Positions 15,101 through 27,639 of a DNA stretch of 64,000 nt are shown here, piece after piece; the stretch's first letter is position 1; each line of letters opens with the position of its first letter. Made by a program: the position numbers and the translations under genes. Source of the stretch: Onchocerca volvulus (taxonomy: Eukaryota > Nematoda > Chromadorea > Rhabditida > Onchocercidae); contig HG738137.1 of the NCBI GenBank assembly GCA_000499405.2, positions 372,001 to 436,000 on the forward strand. The letters are read 5' to 3'. The notes below the pieces were generated by a model. That model was not told the origin of the DNA. It was given only the letters and a program-made list of their open reading frames with translations, and did not search any database.

Positions 15101-18100
15101 TAATACTTGGCTTGGCTTGTTAGAAAATATTGCAACATTCTTAGCGATTTTCGCTGGATTTTCGTAAAGACGAAAATTTCCGTGCAAATTGCTTTCAGGA
15201 AATCTTCTAAGTGTGCATGTCACATGTGCAAAATAATTAAATTTGATGCGGAATAACATCTTACGGTATGAAGTAACTCCAGAAAACGGAGAGGCAACCT
15301 ATTTTAAGAATTACATCCCTGAAGAACACCTCTAAAGCATAGTTTACCTGACCTAATTATCATTTGTTTTCGTAATTGATCAGCATGTATTCTCTGCTGT
15401 GTTTGTGATAAGGTACTGACTTAAAATGAATTTAATTTGAATTATTTAGAAAATACTTTAACCAAACTAATGAATTCATTTTGTTTTGCTTAGAAAATTA
15501 AGAATTGAGATGTGTCCTGTAAAGAAAAATCTATTAAAAATTTAATAAATGAATGTTTTAAACAAGATGTTTAACAGTTAACATCATCATAAAACTTACC
15601 AAAGAAGAGAAGATATGCTGTATTGGATAAATATTGCAACGAATGGTTCAGTTAACTTGATAAATATTTATCAAAATATTTTTATTATTATTTATTTGCT
15701 TCAAATTCGATAAAAATCGATTCCTTTTTATTTAATTGGTGATAAATTTTCAGAATGTTCGCAAGAAACGAAGGAAATCAGATGCAGTAGTGGTCAGAAG
15801 CTTATTGTTGTATCATTAGTTTCAACTTACACAAAAAAACAATAATATTTCAGAAATTTTTTCCACCATTTTTTTCACGTATCAATCATATTTTTTCCAA
15901 TTTTTTATTCTTTCATATAAAAATTAAAATATTCGATAAAAAAAAAAGAAAAAAGTGCACATCGAAAATATGAAAAAAGTAATTAAAATGACAATTTTTA
16001 GATATATAATGGTCATCGATTCAAATTAGACTACGTTCACGTGCCAACTTATTGTGAAGTATGCAATTTGTTCATGTGGCATGCGGAAAAAATTTTCATT
16101 TGTAAAGTATGTCGCATAAGCTGTCACAAGAAATGTCATACAAAGATTGCAAATTGTTCGCAATCCTTACAACAAGTAGTAATTTCATTTTTATTTTTGT
16201 TTTAAAGTTTTTATTTTTGAAGCATCTAAATGGTAGCGTAAAGTCTGTAAGTTTCTGCTTTCTACACTATTTATCTTCGCAGAATCTTACGTATTTGTGA
16301 ACTGTCATTCTCTTTTCTGTTGCTTCTGACCTCTATCGTTTTTTTTAAACTTCAAAAATTTTCTCTTCGTTTACTGTCTTCAAAAGAAAATTTTCGAAAA
16401 AGAGAAAAACTGACATTCCAAGAAAAAAAATTTCCCGATCATTACCGGATATTTGTGTCTCATGAGTCTGGACAAATGTTTGAAGATATCCATGAAGTTT
16501 TTGTAACATCAAAAATATTAATTTTAAAATCATTAAGTTATCATTATTAGTTACTGCCAATATCGGAAGAATTGAGAATCATAAATTTAAAGTCTTATAG
16601 ACCAGATAAATAAGGCAATGTTGGAAGTACAAAAGATTTACTGTGACATATTTCACTTCCTCACATTCATTCTATACTAACTTATTTAAAGTATATCTTC
16701 ATTAAATTTAATTGAAAATGAAAAAAAAAAGTAAACTAATGTGAACTTATAGAATTCACAATCTGGTGGACGATTTTTTGGTGCTAATTTGAGCAGTCTT
16801 ATGGATGACCAAGAAACGGTTCCAATTGTTCTCGATAAATTATTTATGGTCATCGAACTTAAGGCTCTTTTCGTGGAGGGAATTTACAGGAAAAGTGCAG
16901 CAATTGGACAAACACGTAATGTACGTCGAAAAATTGAAAATGCGGGTAATATATTTTTCGATTACGAATTTCCGATGAAATTTTTTATATAATATTAAGA
17001 AGTAATATTATAACTAAAAGGATCAGTCTGTCAATACGATCAAACTGTAGAAAAATTTTCTATCCTAATATTTAGCCAGTTTAGAAAGATGCTATTAGCT
17101 ATCATTGTATCTTATGAAAATTAATCCAAATAGCTACGAAAAGGAATTAAAAATAAAAGGAATTAATAAATAAATTTCGTAACAAATAAATTTTCTAAAA
17201 AAAAAAAATGAATTTTTTAGAATTCGAAACATTATCATTTGATGATGTCCCGATACATGTCATAACAACTTTGATAAAAGCATTTTTTCGTGAACTTCCG
17301 GAACCTCTTATCACTTACGATCTCTATGAGAATTTTTTGAATGCCTCAGGTAAAAATAAAACCTTTTTTGTTGGTACAATTATTTCAGTTGTGATATATT
17401 TGCTTGATTTTCAGATAACTTTTAATTTTGTAGTTTCGAAAATTTATTAATTATAGAAGTAGAAGATATTGCTGAACGAATACGATGTCTCTCGGTAGTA
17501 GTAGAATTATTACCGAAATGTAATAGAAGCGTTTTGGATCGATTATTATATCATTTGGCACGTGTTGCTAATCAGGTAATTAGCTAATTAGAAATTATTA
17601 AATATTGTTTCATATGGTTACATTTCGCATAGAAATTAATGTAAATTTCCAAATAATTATTTCTTTTTGTAATATACGATGAAATATTGAAAATTTCAAC
17701 TTATTTATAAAATTTGAAATCTCAAATTATTTATTTTTATGCTTCCTAATCGTAAGTTTCTAATGTTGATGATAAGTTTTTATGCTTAATTTATATCAAA
17801 ATAATGATGATTAGAATCATTGCCTATTATTATAGCTAAAATTATTTTCCAAAATTTTCAGACTTCAATTAATTAAATTACTAAATTTTCAATTTTTAAA
17901 TGATTGTTGGAAAAAATGTTCATTGAACAACAAAATTTTTTCTGAGAATATTAATTAGATGATTTTAAAGTAAAATTTGAAATTGTTGAAAACATAAATT
18001 AATAAAAAATCATGCAATGCATTTCTTGTTATAATAGATTTTAATGCTATTTTAATCTTTAGTACTAATTTCGATTATCTTATTATAAGAACTTGTAATA

Positions 18101-19255
18101 TCATACTTCTTCATTATTGTCTCCATTTTGGTTTTTCTTTAGGTATAAAAGATTGATTAAATTAGAATAATGCGAAGTGCTACAGACACTGCTTATCATT
18201 TATTATCTCGTCTATCAGTGATTCTGATAACTATTTTCAGGAATCAGTAAATAAAATGGGTGCTTCAAATTTAGCACTTATTTTTGCACCATGCATTTTG
18301 CGTACTAATCAAACGATGCGTGCACAAGATCAATTGCGAGATGTTGAACGACAAGCAATTTGTGTGCAAACTTTAATCGAAGAAAAATTACGACAATTTC
18401 ACTCAGCGTTAACTGAAATTGTTTCACTTGAAACTGCTACTGAAAAAGTATATTTAATTGAAATTTTTTGGTATTTTTAAAATTATTTTTGAAGTCAAAA
18501 AAAAAAATTGAAAGATTAAATTCTAAATTAGAGCTAATATTCTATTATATTTTGATTTAATTCTTTCTTGATACCTATTTCTATCAAACACTAAAGTTAG
18601 TAAGTCTATTGTGTATTTATATATTCTTGATATTAAATTCTTAATAATTTTATCGATTTTAACACAAATATTACTTTTTGCAGATCGTTGAGAATTTACG
18701 TTTAATCGATGAGCATAGAGATTCAATCGAAAAAGAAATGCAAACACCAAACGAAAAATTGGAAACTGCTCGTCAATTATTTGTGGAACAATTGGAATTT
18801 TTGGATAATGAAAAGTACGAAGGATTTTTTTTTTTCTTATTCATATTTTCTGTTTGATTATACTTTTTTTTTTTTAATTGAAATCTTCCAATGATTATTT
18901 TTTAGAAAAAATAGTGGTTTTTTTTCTTGCAAAAATGCTGAATAATTATAATCATTGATTAATTAAATCGAAATCAAAGAAGTTTTTCTTTAGAGAAAAA
19001 CTTATCCAAGAATTGCCACCAATGGCACCGGTAGCTTCATTGGAGGATCTTTCATCGGATGAATGTAATATTTCACCATTGTTGATCGAGACAGTATCCC
19101 AGGAAGAATATGCTCTTGATTTCAATGTTCCTCCAGTTTTCAATACTTTGAAAAATGTGACTAAGTCACGATCACGCGGTCCACCAAGACGTCCACCCAG
19201 TCAACAGCACAGGCGGTCCATGTTTGAGAAGCATTTCCCGGTGAAATTCTCATAA
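198..19255 (+). CDS. hum-7: Unconventional myosin IX with RhoGAP tail (HUM-7-like), 5' end missing
   Basis: Actin motor that also inactivates Rho. Thirty-six exons join in frame, giving about 1,650 visible residues: 198-336, 889-1060, 1225-1319, 1554-1616, 1879-1978, 2899-3054, 3295-3462, 4085-4211, 4591-4718, 5038-5115, 5584-5769, 6335-6524, 6732-6949, 7100-7249, 7883-7993, 8145-8270, 8438-8591, 9162-9327, 9452-9673, 10698-10752, 11179-11241, 11718-11842, 12189-12331, 12724-12826, 13252-13336, 13609-13794, 14434-14514, 14849-14959, 15754-15792, 16002-16175, 16753-16945, 17221-17349, 17457-17575, 18241-18447, 18684-18814, 18994-19255. The motor (to about residue 735) shows P-loop GESGSGKT, switch [10 protein letters not shown], switch II DIFGFE and the actin-binding [11 protein letters not shown] motifs follow (8438-9327), then an acidic/basic linker, two C1 modules (12189-12826; 16002-16175) and a RhoGAP domain (16753-18447) with arginine finger in EGIYRKSA and the NLALIFAP motif. 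The N-terminus (RA domain and motor start) lies left of the window. Confidence 0.93.
6512..6611 (+). repeat. 50-bp tandem duplication across a myosin exon end
   Basis: Two adjacent 50-bp copies (6512-6561 and 6562-6611) both begin GGAAAAAAGAAAG and run through the first bases of the intron, with a few mismatches. The first copy carries the working donor AAAG|GTTATT. In the second the donor GT has become AT (AAAGATTATT). Confidence 0.85.
8617..8682. repeat. Poly-A tandem tract in an intron
   Basis: Two adjacent blocks of ATTT/AATTT followed by more than 20 A and then GAAT. Low complexity, likely slippage-prone. Confidence 0.85.
9990..10316 (+). pseudogene. Broken ABC-transporter ATPase fragment inside a myosin intron
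   Basis: The sense strand of the intron 9674-10697 encodes a signature-like ISAGQTQV segment. After a frameshift it encodes a Walker B and D-loop block, [15 protein letters not shown] (about 10118-10160), then [12 protein letters not shown], a stop, and [11 protein letters not shown] near 10285-10316. The order (signature, Walker B, D-loop, post-H-loop strand) is that of an ABC nucleotide-binding domain. No P-loop is visible, and at least one frameshift and one in-frame stop are present. The rest of the transporter is absent, so I call it a relic. The source could be a nematode ABC gene or a transferred bacterial (for example endosymbiont) gene; sequence alone does not decide. Confidence 0.6.
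12189..12826 (+). other. First C1 zinc module of the myosin IX tail
   Basis: Two exons (12189-12331 and 12724-12826) together give the H-X12-C-X2-C-Xn-C-X2-C-X4-H-X2-C-X7-C spacing of a C1 domain: [29 protein letters not shown] and a final PC. The intron falls between the second and third cysteine pairs. C1 domains of this family bind zinc; diacylglycerol binding is not established from sequence alone. Confidence 0.8.
16002..16175 (+). other. Second C1 zinc module of the myosin IX tail
   Basis: One exon holds a full C1 pattern: [31 protein letters not shown] and a final NC. It sits directly upstream of the RhoGAP exons, the position of the C1 domain in animal class IX myosins. Confidence 0.85.
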
Positions 19256-19929
19256 TGCAAAATAATTTATAATTATTATTTTTTTTTAATCGAGTTCATT
19301 CTTCTTCAAATGAATTGTATCATATTTGCAGATTGTGAAACTCATTATGCGCAAAATGAATTTTCAGGGATAATTAGTCAATATTGCTATATTTTTTCAT
19401 TGATCGGATTATAATTTGATTATAAAAAATTTAGAAGAGAAATGAAAGTTGTACGACCATTTCAGCAATGAAGACAGCTTTATTATTATAAATGAAGTTA
19501 AAATTTGGAATACTACCCTTTTGTTTTGCTTCATTTTTGATTTGATGATTGAAAACTCAAAGTTTGCTTGAATTACGGAAATATCGGAATTTTAATTCTT
19601 AGAATTTAAAATTTGAAGTTCTTGAAGTATTATACAGTCATAACCGATTTTTTAACTTATTTCACTATCTTTTTTTTTCTTTTTTTTTTTTATTCAGATA
19701 ACAACTGCAACAGAAAAACCCTTCGTAATTAACAAAAAAATTCTCATGCATAAGCTTTTTACATTGAAATGGTATACAAATTGATATGCAGAATTGAAAT
19801 AACTGATTATGGATTGGGCATATCTATTCATTTCCTGTTTTCCAAAGCAGTCCTTTGATAGAAATATCCTGTTTAATATAGAAATGCAATGTAAATCTTT
19901 TATTTAATTTGAAATCATTACAAAGAATC
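19256..19929. other. Myosin 3' flank, no gene seen
   Basis: AT-rich sequence after the myosin stop. No AATAAA is close to the stop; AT-rich variants such as AATAAT occur. I see no coding segment. Confidence 0.5.
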
Positions 19930-20110
19930 AATGTGATAAGCTGCTTCTAAAGATGAGATTCTCCAAAATCAGCTCAATATTTGTCCAATTGTATTCCAAA
20001 TTAGCAATAACAAAGAAATATAATCAAATAAATGAATTCTATCTGATTGGATATTTCGAAAATTCTCTTAGATTTTAGGATTAAGTGGCATTTTCTAATA
20101 GCACTATAAG
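19930..20110 (-). pseudogene. Decayed copy of an exon of the neighbouring secreted-protein gene
   Basis: On the minus strand this stretch encodes FVIANLEYNWTNIEL, closely matching LFAISKLEHNWTNLS from exon 3 of the gene at 21209-24699. The similarity extends upstream (toward 20110), where stops interrupt it, and downstream the reading runs NLIFRSSLSH then a stop. No splice sites or other exons of that gene are visible here, so it is a degenerate duplicate on the same strand. Confidence 0.6.
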
Positions 20111-21208
20111 TCTCTTATTGAATAGTAAAAAATTTAAAAAAAAATTAAAGCTTAAGTTGAATTATTACGGGAAACTATGCAACAATTTTACTGATTGTAT
20201 CTTACAAATTATAAATGATTTGGACCAATATTTGAAGCAATGTTTTTATAAATAGAAACTTAAAAGCCCATTTGAATATTTAAAATAATCACAATATCTT
20301 AAAATCCTTGCATTATTTCGCGAAAAATTGGACACGAATATTTGAAAACTCTTTCGATTTATTATTAGATATTGCTGTACTTGATTCTGATCGAATAATT
20401 CAAATAATTGAAATAACTAAAAGTGATAATATCAAATAGTTGAAAGTGAGACGATCAAATAATTTCTTTTTTATTTTTGCCCATGGCTGACTTCTACTTG
20501 AAAAAAAAAAAAAAAAAAAGGCTACAGGAAACGTTTAATTTAAAAAGGAAAACTACTGATGCTCTTTTTCGAGTCAAATTTAAGTCTTTGACGATAATTC
20601 AAAAAAATTAGTAGACTCAGTTGTAAGGTTGCGATGTAATTTCACAAGAAATCTATGGATAAATAAATATTTTAAAAAAGAGATAATAGATAATATATGA
20701 ATAAAGCAACTTCAATCGAACAAGATGAATCTGACTAGTGAACAATTATAGTTTATTTTTCTCGGCTTTCTGATTTATCGTCTCAAAATATGATCTGACT
20801 TTTCGGTTTATTTCAATGCATTATCAAGTATGATGGCTTAAAGTCAGAGTTATAATGACTTCAATTTTTGCTAAATTATTAATTTTTTTTATCAGAATAT
20901 TATTTTGATTCAGAAATTTTTAGCTTTTAAACTTTCCATTACCTCAGTAAATACTGTCAAACTGAAGGATACTTGTCAATTCGCATATTTTGTATGAAAT
21001 TACACGTTTTAAATGAATCAAATGTTTTTATAATTTTTATCAGATGCTTATCGATTCATCATCATTATATGTCGAGTGCTTGTCACAGTCATATTTTACA
21101 GAATTTATTGTTTAAAAAGGGAATTTGATTGGATAAACACCACACAAACAAACATAATTGAAACTGTTTTAGCAAAGTGGCAGAAATAAATCATGTGTTT
21201 GGAAAAAT
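20111..21208. other. Intergenic, no gene seen
   Basis: AT-rich DNA with a poly-A run near 20500. No convincing exon or RNA gene on either strand. Confidence 0.5.
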
Positions 21209-24200
21209 TCATTCAGAAAAATCTTCTTCAGAACCAAATTTCAGCAATCCTACTATTGCATACACGGGACCGATTTTGTAATGATCTCGATAGTCTACTC
21301 CAGTTATTGATTGATCACTAAGCAAACGTAAAGTATTGAGCGGGATGTTTGGAAACGTATCACTATAAATAAAAAATTACTTAATAACATTAGCAAATTC
21401 TAAAAACATCAGCATAAAATGTTTATGGGATCAGAATATCATGTGAATCATATAATTACATTTTCCAGACTTCCAATTTTCCATATAAAATATTTTGATT
21501 TAAATTTGAATATTGATTTTTTTGATCATTTCCCTCAATCTTATATTTCTTCGAATTTTATGAAATTCCTCATTCATGCCATTTTCATCGTACGCTGATG
21601 AAATAATTTTCCTTTCAAAATGATACGTTAATTATCATGCAAAAAATTAGTTATGTAAACTTTCTCACACATTCTTTCAATATATATTCTTTAGCTACTT
21701 AACTTTAGTTACTTTCCGGAAAACGAATCAAAAATTCGCATTCATTTAAGATAATTTCGTTTTTTGTTTACGATTAGTACGATTATTAATTATTGTATTA
21801 CGGAAATGGGCATTATCGGTCAGTTATAAATTCTTCTTGATCTAATAATTGCAGTTTATGGATTTCCAACCGCGATCTTATCGCAATTTGTGTTTTCCAA
21901 AATTTTTAAAATAAATATCTCATTGAAATATATTAAATATCTACCCGAATATTTCTTCACTATTTTCCGGTTCAGTACCATTAATCATCGTAAAATGGAA
22001 AGCAAACGTTTGATGACTGTTGAGAAAATTCAATTTTTCCTGCAGATAAAGGATAATTTTGCAAAATTAAAATACATTAAAATCATTAGATTTCAATAAT
22101 TGTCATCAATGCAAAGGATGAGTAAAATTTTGAAGTTTAATAAGTTTATAAAGACTTTCAATATTTCGAATAATTTTATAGCAGTATTAATCACTATACG
22201 TGAAATTCATCAATTTTATCCAATGATAACGAAATAAATCTAATTAAACTGGAGTAAATAGCAATAATTTAAAAAGAAAACGTCAAACCTTCCATTCCAG
22301 AAATTTCTTTCTTAATATTTCTTCATCTTTGGTATCTACGACGAAGGTCGATGCACTTATTTCATGATAATAAAAGAGCAGTACTACGTCCTCCTCTAAT
22401 TTGTTGATCAAGTTTGCTTTTCTAAAATTTTTATTATAATAATGTTTCCTTATTTTTTTCAACTAATTTATCCATTGCATTTCCATAAGTCGTTCAATAA
22501 AATCCACCAGCAACTATTCTTAATAAAATCAAATTGTTAAAATCCGCAATCTAAGATTCCATCGAGAATTCCGATAAGTAATATAATCTTAAATAATATC
22601 TTTGTTACTTCTTCTTACTACTCTTTAACTTCAGATTCTTCTCGTAGTCAAGAAACCATCAAATTTGACATACTCATTCTTTCGCGTATCCGATTGTGCA
22701 ACAATGCAAATTGGCATGTCACCCAGATCCAACCTAAGAATTTGGGCTGTCATAAGTGCCCGATTTTCAGCTTTTTCTTTCGTAGATTGGCCACTTCCAC
22801 TAATCACGATGGCCAGTTTCACTTGATTCTGTAATTCAGAATCTTATTTGATCCCATAAATGTTCATCTTATCAATCTATTAAAAAACTCCACTAGAGGA
22901 AATTTCTGCTGGAATTTGTTTTGGTATCCAATATAATTATGCATCAATACAATATAGAGTATTACAAAAGTTGTAATAAATTTACTTTTGAAAATACGAG
23001 AGTTTTATATACACTCGGATGAAATCGCGAATCCCTGGAAAAGTTATTTGGAGCTTATAAAACAGTAAATTGATATTAATTGATATTCTCATTATTTAAC
23101 CAATAGAGATCCATATCAATTATTTGGACATAGTGTACCGTAACTGTGTGCTCAGATTAATATCTTTTTGACTATATTTTCTTATCATTTAAGATAACGT
23201 ATACTCATTATTGTGATAATTGATAAGAAATTCAAATGAAAAAAAAAATTTGCGTATTAACAAAATAACTTCGCAGGGAACTTCGTTGTTAATATCGAGA
23301 TCTAAAATAGAACTCAAACAATTTTTATTTTTAAAATGAACTGTATCAAACTTAATATCTTCAACCGATAGACAGGATACTGGAAATTCTCCACAAGGAA
23401 TGCAATCACATGGATAAATCATACCATTTATTAAAGTTCCTTCTCCATCATTGGAAGCAAATTCATTTATTTTGTCTGAAATTTTAAAATCAAGATTATT
23501 ATTTAAATTGGTTAAAGTTAATTTTACATTTGAATAATTCATTAGCTAATTTTAAACTAATTTTGCATAAAAATCAATAATGTAGGATTTAAATTTGCAG
23601 ACCAAAGTTCCATTCGACTTTTAAATGATCCTTCCGAGATGTAATCGCTACTATAAAGTTGTATTGTAGCATGCCCGTTATATTCATTGGATCTTTATCA
23701 CCGAACAAAATACATGTATCTGCTATCCATTCATCATACTTAAACTCATATTTAAATTTTAATTTTTTGCTAAATTTCTTTCTTTTTTGTTAAGATGCGA
23801 ATTTCAAAACGAAACAATATTGAATGCATTTTGTGATGAATTCAATTTTCATTTATCGAAAAACTTTATGAAACTAAGTATTCCGTTCTCCTTCAAAACG
23901 ATAAGTTTGTCCAGTTGTGTTCCAATTTAGAAATAGCAAAAAGGCATACTCTCAAATCGACGAAATCTCTTCGAGATAGATATTTTATGGCTTCTTGCAT
24001 TGAAGACACAGTAATTTTACCATGTCGAAAATGCAGTAATCTCAATCGATGGTTTAACTCTGAATTTGCAAAATCTGCCATCTCCTTAATGGTTCTGCAA
24101 AATAATATAATTTGCTGCATAAAGAACCTCACCATTATAATTTACTAAATCATTATTTGAAATTAGTTAAATATTAAACCAGCAAAGTCTTATTGATAAG

Positions 24201-24699
24201 ATTTCAATTTTTCAATAATATTTTTAATATCCATGAAAGAAGATACGAACGTCACAGTCTTCAAATCTTCTCTGGTTAGATATTTAGAAATTGCATTTCG
24301 TATTGAAGTAGCAGTAAATAATTTCTTGTAGTCGTAATTCGTACTTTCATTGGATTTCTCATTAATCACTTCTACTGAAATTATCGAATCCTCTTTTATC
24401 TTCACGTGAACTTTTTTTTAAAAAAATTTCAACTATTGAAATAACGGGTGCATAAGGCGAAGAAATGATTTCAATACAGAGAATAATGAATGAATCAGTT
24501 TAATATATAAGTGAATCATACGTGAATCAACTGAATCAGTATTATAAATGAATTCTTTCTAATGCTCATTTATAGCATTCATAAAACACAAATTTTAATT
24601 GAAATTCAAAAACTCAAAAAGTTTACCTGTCGAAATAATATTAAGTGATATGACTTGATACAAAACGAAAGAAAGTACAATGAAAGATTTCATATCCAT
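21209..24699 (-). CDS. Unrecognised secreted protein, about 449 aa, weakly VWA-like
   Basis: Nine exons keep perfect phase and total 1,350 nt: 24627-24699, 24251-24410, 23900-24094, 23603-23769, 23270-23475, 22657-22828, 22289-22416, 21945-22039, 21209-21362. The ATG at 24699 opens a signal peptide (MDMKSFIVLSFVLYQVISL). Exons 2-3 contain two related segments (IRNAISKYLTREDLKT and MQEAIKYLSRRDFVDL), suggesting an internal repeat. Exon 5 has a cysteine cluster (CDCIPCGEFPVSC). Exons 6-7 look like part of a von Willebrand A-type fold (QVKLAIVISGSG, then MPICIVAQSDTRKNE), but I see no clear DxSxS metal site. The exon 2 donor (AC|GTTCGT) and acceptor (AAAAG) are weak. If that donor is not used, exon 2 instead reads into a stop at 24190. 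I assign no function; it is probably lineage-specific. Confidence 0.6.
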
Positions 24700-26300
24700 A
24701 ATATTGTGACGCCATAAATTGTTCAATAATGGCATGCTGAATTGAATCCTTTCTAAATTCGATTTAATTAATTATTGTCATCAGTTGAACAGTTTCAGAA
24801 AAATTTCTACTGAGAATAATTAATTGAATGGTTCGAATCATTTTCATAATTGTTGCAAATCTATTTACAAAATTACGTTTTTCTAATTTCGACACAAAAC
24901 TTTTCTAAAGTTGTAGAGTTGAAGATGACAACATAAATTTTATATTCCAATTTTCTCTTGCCAACAATCATCAAAGGGATATAAATTAATTATGCATTTC
25001 CGTATATTCTCCAAATTATTTTTCATATTACAATAACAAATTTTGAGAAAGAACTTTCCTACACTCATTTTACTCAGTACTTTTTTTTAAATGCAAAAAC
25101 TGTTAAATGGTTAGTGGCACATATGGAAAAACGAAAAAATTAAAAAAATAAGATATGAAGAAATAGAAAATAAATTTATTCGTGATAAATATCAATATTT
25201 AATAAATTATGACTCGTTTTTAATTCAACTTAAAGAATAGAATGTAAATAAAAAAATATCGAAGAGAAATATGAAAGATACAAATGCGTGATACAGGTAG
25301 ACTAAAGGAAAGTTTTTGTAACGAATTAGTTGAATGGCATCAAGTGATATTTCAATCAAAGATTACAAAAAATTTTGCTGACACAAAATTGAAATTAGTC
25401 AGAATTTGATCGTTAATATGAAGAGTGTGCTTGTATTGTGATATGCAAAATATTTCAAATAAGCTTATGCAAAAATTCTGCAAATACAAATAATATTACC
25501 ATCAATGATTTTTCGTATGTATTGAAATTGATAATATATTCTGGTATAAGCTTCTTATTAAATAGCAAGTAACTGCTTTCAAAAAAGTGAAATTTCTTGA
25601 ATTATGGAAAAGTTTTGCAAAGGTTCGATGATCTACCAGTTTTTCCTGCAAAATATTTTCCTACCTGAATTCAACATCAAATCATATTTACAGCCTTTCT
25701 CAATCAAAATTTAAACAAAAAAATTTCCAAACTTATTTATGTGCAAATATATCTAATACTTCTGCATAGAAATTATATAAAATATCGATTTCTTTTGTAT
25801 CAATTTAATTTCGTCACTCTGATGAATGAGCATTCAATTTTATTTATTTTAAAAATTTAAGGTATTTCAAAATACATCTAAAAATAACTGAAAAGATAGT
25901 GAGGCAACACAATCGGTTAACTTAGTTATTGTTTCGGTAGCAATGATCATTTCATTTTATTAACGATTTTTCTTTACAAAATTACGATTAATTATAAATT
26001 TGATGGCCAAATCTATCAAATAACACTCACTGGTCATTAAAATTCTCAACTTCATTTTTGATTCTTTGCAAAAATCACTTTTTTCCCCAGATTTTTAAGT
26101 TTTGAAAGAGAATTTTCATGTCGGATGATTCGAAATCTTCGATGTTATTTCAAAGAAGCTTCAATCTTTGCAACATTTCTGACAGTTAACAGCTCAATAT
26201 CTCACACAGTGCACATAAGCTCGATTAGCAGATCGGAAGAGAAGAGAACAAAGGGCTTTGTACCGGAAATTAGATAACTGACTTTCTGAGAAATGTTATA
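24700..26300. other. Intergenic and upstream region, no gene seen
   Basis: AT-rich DNA upstream of the secreted-protein gene. I see no exon-like segment, RNA gene or long repeat. Confidence 0.5.
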
Positions 26301-26309
26301 AATATCATT

Positions 26310-26630
26310 TGAGAAAATAATATGGAGGAAGGAAATAAAGAAATAAACATAGATAGAAGGAAGGAGGATGAAAGGAGCAAAAAAAAAAAAGGCAAAATGG
26401 AAAAACGATAAAGGAGGAGAAGAGCAGGGGGGGGGAGAGAGAGAAATATTATCAAAAAAGCACCTGTCATAGATATAACATCTATATAATAGTAAATATA
26501 TATATATATATAAATGCTGCTAATCGAATGCAACGTTGTTTCAAAATTTCAGAACAGTAGATATAGAACCTTCGGAGATTTAAGATGTTGAGAAAACGAA
26601 CATTTAAATTTTTATTTATATCTGATATGT
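26310..26630 (+). repeat. Diverged dispersed repeat R, copy 1
   Basis: Resembles 30255-30560 in the same orientation over about 300 bp. Shared blocks in order: AATAATATGGA, CAAAATGGAAAAACGATAAAGGA (copy 2 has CAAGATGGAAAAACG), AATGCAACGTTGTTTCAAAA versus AAGCAATGTTGTATCAAAA, and TTCGGAGATTTAAGATGTTGA versus TTGGGAGATTTGAGATCTTGA. Copy 1 also holds a purine-rich tract with nine consecutive G and a (TA)n run. Confidence 0.7.
26330..26520. repeat. Purine-rich and TA low-complexity tract
   Basis: GGAAGGA/GGAGGAGAAG runs, nine G in a row, GAGAGAG, then (TA)n near 26498-26511. Confidence 0.85.
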
Positions 26631-27129
26631 AATGTCTCCCATTTATATCTCAGCAGAATATAATCTAGTCGAAATTTGCAAATTGTTGAAAACTTATTTC
26701 CAATTAAAAAATTGCAGATAAAAAACTATAGTGAACGACAAGCAAATATAATTGCAAAAAAAATATTTTGATTAAAATAACTTATTAAAAAATTCAAGTA
26801 ATAAAATGAATGAAATATGAAGTTATATCCGACTAGCATTCAGAATTTTTCATTCAATTTCCATCAATATTTTTGCTATTTAATCAATGAAAAAAAATGC
26901 ATAAATTTAAAAACAAAATTATCACAATATTTTAAGTGTCAAAATATAATAATTTCATGATCTTGCAAGTGAAATTATTTTTTTTATTAATGCAGCTGTG
27001 ACAGAGATATCTTTTGTTGTCAACATCGTCAAAGAGTTCATGGCAAAATATGACTTTTCAATAGAATTTTCATGCATTTTTCTTGTGCACGTTCAATTGA
27101 GACTTTTGACTCATTTGAATAGCACTATG

Positions 27130-27575
27130 CCGTATGTATCAATTTATATCTTTTCAGATTGGTGAATTGATTGAAATCTTTGCCGCACTCATCACATTCG
27201 AATGGTTTTCATGCCCGCGTGTTTCATTTATTGTTTTCAGATTCCCGTTCTGTGAATGAATTTTTTGTCGCATTCATCACATGCGAAGGCCCCCGTGTAA
27301 CCGCGCTTGTCTTTTCAGATGACTGCGTTATTGAATCCTTTGCCACGTTGATCACATATGATCAGTCGTTCTCCCCCGTGTAATTTTCATATCTTATCAA
27401 ACTGCCAGAATATTTGCGTCCTTTGTTGCGCATCTTGCATTGAGCGATCTTTTCTCTCCATGTCTATGTTTGCGCTTTTTCAGATGACTTCGCTGTTTGA
27501 ATACTGCGTCGCAAATAGCTTACTTTTGTACGGTTTGTCGCCCATATATGTCCAATTATGACTTCATAGCCGAAA
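27130..27575 (-). pseudogene. Degenerate C2H2 zinc-finger gene
   Basis: Minus-strand translation shows at least four C2H2-type finger relics in different frames: FECDECGKDFNQFTNLKR (about 27150-27205), ACDECDKKFIHRTG (about 27245-27290), IICDQRGKGFNNA (about 27325-27365) and DKPYKSKLFATQYSN (about 27490-27540). HTGE-like linkers between them survive as YTGA, LHGGERL, HRHGEK and MGDKPY. Several cysteines and histidines are lost, stops occur (for example after NNAVI) and frames shift between fingers. It was a tandem-finger protein and can no longer encode one. Confidence 0.75.
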
Positions 27576-27639
27576 TGGATATTCGAATTGTCTATTGCAT
27601 ACAAAGCATTTTAACCATTACTTATTTTTGCTCCAGTGT

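Noticed and set aside
16320..16550. Plus-strand frame in the intron before the RhoGAP exons
   Set aside because: The flanking exons join in phase 0 without it and it matches no expected tail domain.
24190..24250. Exon 2 of the secreted-protein gene running to a stop at 24190
   Set aside because: Kept only as an alternative. The donor at 24249-24250 gives phase continuity through seven more exons, although it is a weak site.
26330..26520. Purine-rich repeated tract considered as a CRISPR-like or satellite array
   Set aside because: No regular repeat-spacer structure; simple low-complexity sequence in a eukaryotic contig.
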